A DNA stretch of 9,472 nucleotides from Saprospiraceae bacterium (GTDB lineage Bacteria; Bacteroidota; Bacteroidia; Chitinophagales; Saprospiraceae), in contig JALZVB010000157.1 of NCBI GenBank assembly GCA_023300835.1, positions 1-9,472 on the forward strand. Direction: 5' to 3'. A program made the translations under genes and the position numbers. Positions 5,065 to 9,472 of the stretch are shown piece after piece. Numbering within the stretch: the first letter of the stretch is position 1; every line of letters starts with the position of its first letter. The notes beneath the pieces are model-generated. The model made no database searches. It saw only the letters and a program-made list of their open reading frames with translations, and was not told where the DNA came from.

Positions 5065-6504
5065 TTACTCTTTTATAAATGGCCTTGTTATAGTTCTGCT
5101 TTCTGTATTCACTACGACAGTGTAGATTCCAGTAACATAAGCTGAGACATTTATTTCTTTAGGAATACTTCCAAATGACTCTACAATCTGACCTAAAGCG
5201 TTATAAATATAAACGGGTGATTCTATATTGAAAGGCACTGAAATGTTTAATATATTGTTCACAGGATTAGGAAATAACTCAAATTGAGTATCAGTAAGAT
5301 CGCTAGTGGAAACAGAACTTCTTAATTTATATTGACTCAGATAGAGTTTGCTACTGTTTATTGTAAATGTGTAGAACTCATTTTTATCAGAATTGTAAGT
5401 GGATAATTGAGTATTTCTGTATGGGATGACTTCTGCGTTTACATATGGCGTTATTCTGATAGCCTCACCATTGTTAGAATCAATTTCATAAATAGAATTT
5501 CGTGTTGTTACAATGAGCTTGTCTTTCTCCACAACCATATCTATAACATTATAGATGCTGTCTATTGACCAGGAATGATCTAATTGAGCATCTAGTTTTG
5601 ATATAAAACATAGACCATTATAATCATAGTCACTTGATACATAGATAGCATTCTCTGAGTCGGTTGCTGAAGTAGGATGTGCAATTCCAAAAAACTGAAA
5701 AGAATAATCAAGTTCTACGGTCGTTGAGATAGGGAAACTGTCGTCATACCTTTTCAGGTTATATTGTAGTGAGCCCCAGTCCATAACATAAAGCGCTGTC
5801 TCATCCGCATGGAAGTGAGAATAGTACTGGCCATAGCGGACCATTGTGTCTTTTGCGACAAGCACTCCTAGGGTATCAAATTCAGTTAATACATTGTTGT
5901 TATACCAGTATAGTTTGTCCTTACCGTTGGGTATAAGTTTGTTCCAATCATCGCTTGGAGAGGTATCCATAACCCATGATGTTGTACCATCAAGTTCTAT
6001 TTTGGAAAGTTTATTATTTGTTTCATTAGATTCACGCATGTATAGAGAGGTATTAACGACTACTGATTCAATAGTTGATATTGAAGCTAAAGTATAAGAC
6101 CATAAAGTTTCTCCTTGGGTATTCATTACACCATAAATGCTGCGTTCATTTTGTCGAGAACGATTTATATTAAAATAAAATAGCTCGTCTGTCGCATAAT
6201 GAAGGGTCATACTTGTCCATTGGTTTTCAAAGGAGTCTGTGTCTTTTTTCCATGCCAACTGACCATTGGATACATCATAACCGTAGAGATTGTATTTGTC
6301 ACTAGACATAACTGGTGTTTGATCTTTAGCGGCTATAACAAGAATGTCACCTACAAGTAAAACATCATCAATATTGGATGTAGACATCTCAATATTATCA
6401 AGCGTTAGTTCATCTAATGGCGTTTTCCATCCCAGATCAAATTGTGAAATCAGGGTAGATTGAAAAGCAAAAAAGACAAGTCCTGATATTATATGAAGCT
6501 TCAT
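5065..6504 (-). CDS. Secreted PQQ-propeller-like protein with T9SS type A sorting domain
   Basis: A 479-residue protein from ATG 6504. The frame could extend to a TTG at 6534, but the ATG gives a clean signal peptide (MKLHIISGLVFFAFQSTLIS, then Q). The central ~370 residues contain repeated propeller-like blades of the form YGYDVSNGQLAW (75-86), YGVMNTQGETLWSY (124-137), KIELDGTTSWVMD (168-180), SKLDAQLDHSWSID (302-315) and YEIDSNNGEAIRI (339-351). No enzyme or cofactor residues are recognisable. The last ~70 residues form a type A sorting domain: FELFPNPVNNILNIS, VYIYNALGQIVES, then VTGIYTVVV and a final FIKE. The protein is thus exported by the type IX system and retained or released at the surface. 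Its ligand is unknown. A weak ECF-like promoter lies upstream at 6540-6568. Confidence 0.85.
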   Translation of the reverse strand: MKLHIISGLVFFAFQSTLISQFDLGWKTPLDELTLDNIEMSTSNIDDVLLVGDILVIAAKDQTPVMSSDKYNLYGYDVSNGQLAWKKDTDSFENQWTSMTLHYATDELFYFNINRSRQNERSIYGVMNTQGETLWSYTLASISTIESVVVNTSLYMRESNETNNKLSKIELDGTTSWVMDTSPSDDWNKLIPNGKDKLYWYNNNVLTEFDTLGVLVAKDTMVRYGQYYSHFHADETALYVMDWGSLQYNLKRYDDSFPISTTVELDYSFQFFGIAHPTSATDSENAIYVSSDYDYNGLCFISKLDAQLDHSWSIDSIYNVIDMVVEKDKLIVTTRNSIYEIDSNNGEAIRITPYVNAEVIPYRNTQLSTYNSDKNEFYTFTINSSKLYLSQYKLRSSVSTSDLTDTQFELFPNPVNNILNISVPFNIESPVYIYNALGQIVESFGSIPKEINVSAYVTGIYTVVVNTESRTITRPFIKE

Positions 6505-6539
6505 GGTATAGGTTTTTTTTAGAACACAGTTCAATTGTT

Positions 6540-6568
6540 AACACGAAGAAACCATATATCGGGTTGCC
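6540..6568 (-). promoter_or_regulatory. Possible third ECF-type promoter, ahead of the type A sorting-domain gene
   Basis: On the minus strand, GGCAACC (6562-6568), 16 bases, then CGTGTT (6540-6545). It shares AACC, the exact spacing and CGT with the two promoters of the sigma locus, and faces the gene starting at 6504. It lacks the wider TTTCTGTAACC identity. A 7-base fixed pattern is expected about once by chance in a window this size, so this is a weak call. Confidence 0.35.
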
Positions 6569-6594
6569 TTTTGTGCAGACTATCAAGAATTTTA

Positions 6595-7404
6595 TTAATT
6601 CTCCTTGCGACCCGTAAACTTATCCATTGTTTTATATATACCGAGAACACTTCCTGCAAACCAATCAAAGAATCGAACAGGTAACAACGCTTGAGATAAT
6701 CTAGTGACACGATAAATATAACCAGGAAGCGTTACCATAGTTTTGTTTTTCTCTATGGACTTTACTATTGCCAGCGCAGCAGGTTCAGGTTTAAGAATAG
6801 GGATGAGAGATTTTACCCCATCAAACATTCCTGTGTTGATGTAATAAGGCATAATGGTTGTCACGCCGATGTCTTTTTTTAACTTTTGCATTTCTATACG
6901 GAGGCTATCAGACCATCCCACAAGTGACCATTTGCTAGAGGCGTAGACTGACATTTTAGGGTTGGACAATAGTGCACTTGCTGAAGCAATATTACATATG
7001 TGCCCAGCATTTTTAAGCATCATGTCCTTTATGAACTCATGTGTGATCAACATTGGAGCTATGGCATTGATCTGCATAGTCTTCGTTATGTCATCATAGA
7101 TAAGGTCATGGAAATATCTACCTGCAACAATACCAGCATTGTTGATGAGTACATCTATTGTACCATCTTCAGACTTGGTTTTTATTACTGTTTCTTTTAT
7201 TTGGTCGTGATCAGAAACATCAACTTTGTATCCAGTAACTTTTCCTAAGTGCATAAAAGCTCTTACTGTTTCATTTATACGAGGTTGATCTATATCCCAG
7301 ATAATTACTTCGGCACCGCGTTCAAGAAATAGTCTGACCATTATCTTGCCTATGCCACTTGCCCCACCGGTTATTAATACGCGTTTGTTTTTGAAGCTTT
7401 TCAT
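6595..7404 (-). CDS. SDR-family NAD(P)-dependent oxidoreductase
   Basis: A 269-residue classical short-chain dehydrogenase from ATG 7404. The Rossmann loop is TGGASGIG (12-19). Asp37 at the end of the second strand (VIIWDID) points to NAD(H) rather than NADP(H). NNAG is at 88-91, Asn113 in QINAIAP, the catalytic serine in NIASASA (Ser141 or Ser143), and Tyr154 with Lys158 in YASSK, so the active site is complete. The post-catalytic segment IMPYYINTGMFDGVKS (184-199), with Y in place of the usual PG glycine, resembles the SDR16C retinol/hydroxysteroid dehydrogenase group. The C-terminal ~45 residues are hydrophobic and basic, as in lipid-associated members. The substrate is probably a hydrophobic alcohol or ketone, but this is inference. 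It is 53 bases downstream of the ABC-F gene with no clear terminator between, so read-through is likely. Confidence 0.9.
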   Translation of the reverse strand: MKSFKNKRVLITGGASGIGKIMVRLFLERGAEVIIWDIDQPRINETVRAFMHLGKVTGYKVDVSDHDQIKETVIKTKSEDGTIDVLINNAGIVAGRYFHDLIYDDITKTMQINAIAPMLITHEFIKDMMLKNAGHICNIASASALLSNPKMSVYASSKWSLVGWSDSLRIEMQKLKKDIGVTTIMPYYINTGMFDGVKSLIPILKPEPAALAIVKSIEKNKTMVTLPGYIYRVTRLSQALLPVRFFDWFAGSVLGIYKTMDKFTGRKEN

Positions 7405-7457
7405 GAGAGTTATTTGAGAAGATGAGTAGCGTTAAGTTATGTGAGCGGTCTAGCTAC

Positions 7458-9326
7458 TTACGCAAATTCAGACAACTCTAGCCAACGGTCTTCTTTTTCC
7501 TCTATTTGTTTCTGTAAGGCGCCTAATTCCTGAGACAGTTTTGTGATTTCTTCAGCTGCCGGGGTGCCTGTCAAGAAAACTGCTTCTATCTTCTTTTTCT
7601 TTTTTTCTAGTTTAGCGATATCACTTTCTAAATTGAAGAACTCTTTCTTTTCGTTATAGTTAAGTTTTCTTACTTCTGGTTCGTCAGAAACTGTTTCTAC
7701 TTTTTTTGGTGGTGCAGAATCTGCAATTTCTTTCTCTGTACTCTTGCCTCTATTGGCAGCTTTGAATTCCGAGTAGGTTCCATTAAAGTCTTTCAACCTT
7801 CCCTCTCCTTCTAGTACAAATAAGTGATCGACCAACTTATCCATAAAGAACCTATCGTGAGATATAACCAATAGACAACCTGGGAACCCTAATAAGAAAT
7901 CCTCTAGTACATTTAGGGTTAATATATCTAAGTCATTGGTCGGCTCATCGAGTATTAGGAAGTTGGGATTCTTCATGAGGATACGCAAGAGGTGCAATCT
8001 TCTTTTTTCTCCTCCACTCAACTTAGAGACATATACTTGTTGCTGAGACCTTGGAAATAAAAATTTCTCTAGCAACGACTCAGCCGTCATTTTCTTTCCT
8101 TTTTCTAGAGGAATGTATTCTGCAATTTCTCTTATGGCATCTATGACTCTCAGGTCTTCGTTGAGATCTTCATTGCCTTGTGTATAGTGACCGAACACGA
8201 CTGTCTCACCGACAACGACCTTACCTGCATCCGGTTTGATTTCTTGGGTCAGTAGTTTTATGAATGTTGTCTTTCCGACACCATTGGGTCCTGCGAGACC
8301 TACACGTTCTCCTTTTTTGAATTTGTAATTAAAGCCTTCTATGATTTTGAGATCATCAAATGACTTTCCTAGATTATGTGCTTCCAATATTTTACCACCC
8401 AGCCTAGCCATGTCGATATTGATAGACAACTCATCATCTACCAACTGTTTACTGGCCTTATCTTTTATCTCATAGAATTTATCTACCCTTGACTTGGCTT
8501 TCGTGCCTCTGGCTTGAGGCTGTCTTCTAACCCAGTCAAGTTCTTTTTTGTATAGTTTCTTAGTCTTAGCAAGATTGGCTTTATCGTTCTGTACACGATT
8601 AGCTTTCTTTTCAAGATAGTCAGAATAGTTGCCTCTATAAGTATGCAACTGCCCATCATCTAATTCTACAATCTCTGTGCAGACTCTTTCTAGAAAGTAA
8701 CGATCATGGGTCACCATAAACAATGTTAGACTCTGCGTCCCAAGAAACACCTCTAACCATTCTATCATATCTAGATCGAGATGATTGGTCGGCTCATCGA
8801 GAATAAGGAAGTCAGGTTCTTCTATCAATAGCTTGGCTAATGCTACCCGCTTTTTCTGACCACCAGATAGCGTATTGACAGGCTGGTCAAAATTCTGAAT
8901 CTTTAATTTGCCTAAAATCTCTTTTATACGAGCCTCTATATCCCAAGCCTTTAGGTTATCTACGGCTTCTACAGCGGCTTGTATGTCATCTTGTCTGTCC
9001 AATAAGGTCGCCAACTCCAGATTTTTAATAGCAGCTACTCTAGGATTATCAGAATCTAGAGCTGCCTCCAGGACAGTTACATTAGGGTTGATGTAAGGAT
9101 CTTGCTTCAGATAGCCTACAGAGATGTTCTTAGCCATCAAGATTTTGGCGTTTTCACCCTCTGGAGCCTCTACGCCGGCTATAACTTCTAATAAAGTCGT
9201 CTTACCTGTACCGTTTTTAGCGATAAGTGCAATTTTCTGTCCTCTAGCAATGGTAAGGTCTATTTTATCAAATAGAACCTTGTCTCCAAAGCTTTTACTT
9301 ATAGTCTCTAGCGTTAGGTAATTCAA
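7458..9326 (-). CDS. uup: ABC-F family ATPase, Uup-like
   Basis: A 622-residue soluble protein with two ABC ATPase domains and no membrane segments. Domain 1 has Walker A AKNGTGKT (36-43), LSGGQ (153-157), and Walker B with catalytic Glu178 in LILDEPTNHLD. Domain 2 has GPNGVGKT (346-353), LSGGE (436-440), and Glu461 in LILDEPTNDLD. The linker (about 230-290) includes WVRRQPQARGTKAKSR, typical of ABC-F proteins that act at the ribosomal E-site region. The lysine/glutamate-rich C-terminal ~65 residues form a coiled coil, as in E. coli Uup, which gives the tentative symbol. The first Walker A opens with Ala instead of Gly. The start is TTG at 9326, since an in-frame TAA lies four codons before it and MNYLTLETISKSFG is the expected N-terminus. 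Its role is likely translation or ribosome quality rather than transport; antibiotic resistance is not indicated. Confidence 0.93.
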   Translation of the reverse strand: MNYLTLETISKSFGDKVLFDKIDLTIARGQKIALIAKNGTGKTTLLEVIAGVEAPEGENAKILMAKNISVGYLKQDPYINPNVTVLEAALDSDNPRVAAIKNLELATLLDRQDDIQAAVEAVDNLKAWDIEARIKEILGKLKIQNFDQPVNTLSGGQKKRVALAKLLIEEPDFLILDEPTNHLDLDMIEWLEVFLGTQSLTLFMVTHDRYFLERVCTEIVELDDGQLHTYRGNYSDYLEKKANRVQNDKANLAKTKKLYKKELDWVRRQPQARGTKAKSRVDKFYEIKDKASKQLVDDELSINIDMARLGGKILEAHNLGKSFDDLKIIEGFNYKFKKGERVGLAGPNGVGKTTFIKLLTQEIKPDAGKVVVGETVVFGHYTQGNEDLNEDLRVIDAIREIAEYIPLEKGKKMTAESLLEKFLFPRSQQQVYVSKLSGGEKRRLHLLRILMKNPNFLILDEPTNDLDILTLNVLEDFLLGFPGCLLVISHDRFFMDKLVDHLFVLEGEGRLKDFNGTYSEFKAANRGKSTEKEIADSAPPKKVETVSDEPEVRKLNYNEKKEFFNLESDIAKLEKKKKKIEAVFLTGTPAAEEITKLSQELGALQKQIEEKEDRWLELSEFA

Positions 9327-9363
9327 GTTATTGTCAATTTATAATTCTAAAAAGTACATAAAG

Positions 9364-9377
9364 TTACGCTTTACGCT
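9364..9377. repeat. Tandem 7-bp repeat TTACGCT
   Basis: TTACGCT at 9364-9370 is repeated directly at 9371-9377, in the region upstream of the ABC-F gene. It lies where that gene's promoter should be, but no convincing promoter element could be assigned there. Confidence 0.5.
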
Positions 9378-9428
9378 TGGAGTATAAGCATCTGTAGCGA
9401 TTGCATAAAATGAAGTCTCGTTCTTGTG

Positions 9429-9442
9429 TTAGCGTTCGCTAA
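9429..9442. repeat. Short palindrome TTAGCG-TT-CGCTAA
   Basis: Six-base arms at 9429-9434 and 9437-9442 separated by two bases. It could be an operator for the ABC-F gene or a small hairpin belonging to whatever lies to the right. No U-tract follows on either strand. The rest of 9327-9472 holds no gene I can support. Confidence 0.45.
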
Positions 9443-9472
9443 TGAGGTTGACTTGAAATGATTAACGATTTG

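Noticed and set aside
5846..6097. Plus-strand open frame antisense to the type A sorting-domain gene
   Set aside because: No recognisable domain, no promoter, and fully covered by a well-supported gene on the other strand.
7000..7248. Plus-strand open frame inside the SDR gene
   Set aside because: Antisense shadow; the SDR reading has a complete set of family motifs.
7425..7458. AGTAGC ... GCTACT inverted repeat between the ABC-F and SDR genes, as a possible terminator
   Set aside because: The 6-bp stem spans a 22-base loop and no U-tract follows, so it is unlikely to stop transcription.
8908..9321. Two plus-strand open frames (8908-9096, 9124-9321) inside the ABC-F gene
   Set aside because: Both are antisense to the first ATPase domain and resemble no protein family.
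9458..9472. ATG followed by five open codons at the right edge, possible start of a plus-strand gene
   Set aside because: Only 15 bases are visible, which is no evidence for a coding region.

Overview
The window looks like Bacteroidota chromosome. It is AT-rich, its genes lack visible Shine-Dalgarno sequences, at least one promoter fits the Bacteroidota TTG / TAnnTTTG pattern, and it encodes two kinds of type IX secretion C-terminal sorting domain (type B at the left edge, type A at 5065-6504). I cannot name genus or species from this. No rRNA, tRNA, CRISPR array, transposase or phage gene is visible. No gap between genes exceeds 300 bases.

Layout. (1) 1-636 (+): the 3' end of a large secreted protein with a gliding-motility-type (type B) sorting domain, closed by a strong bidirectional terminator at 681-709. 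(2) 733-1083 (-): a small SnoaL/NTF2-fold protein. (3) 1234-3695: an ECF sigma-factor locus. On the minus strand lie a three-segment membrane protein (DUF6249 type) and an exported GIN-domain (DUF2807) protein made of GSGD repeats. Facing them on the plus strand are the sigma factor and a small two-segment membrane protein that is probably its anti-sigma factor. (4) 3710-4990 (-): a DsbA-like thiol oxidoreductase and a MazEF toxin-antitoxin pair with a well-formed promoter. (5) 5065-6504 (-): a secreted PQQ-propeller-like protein with a type A sorting tag. (6) 6595-9326 (-): an SDR oxidoreductase downstream of a Uup-like ABC-F ATPase.

The most interesting signal lies between 2435 and 2615. 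Each of the two divergent transcription units has TGTAACC, exactly 16 bases, then CGT, which is the layout of an ECF sigma promoter. The two -35 regions form a perfect 12-bp inverted repeat (2474-2485 / 2568-2579). The simplest reading is that the sigma factor drives both its own operon and the divergent DUF6249 gene, and perhaps the GIN gene behind it, making a self-amplifying envelope-response module held back by the membrane anti-sigma. A weaker AACC-N16-CGT match lies in front of the type A sorting-domain gene at 6540-6568 and could be a further target.

The gene families themselves are known. What may be undescribed is this promoter architecture and regulon. TTG start codons are inferred for the sigma factor and the ABC-F gene.
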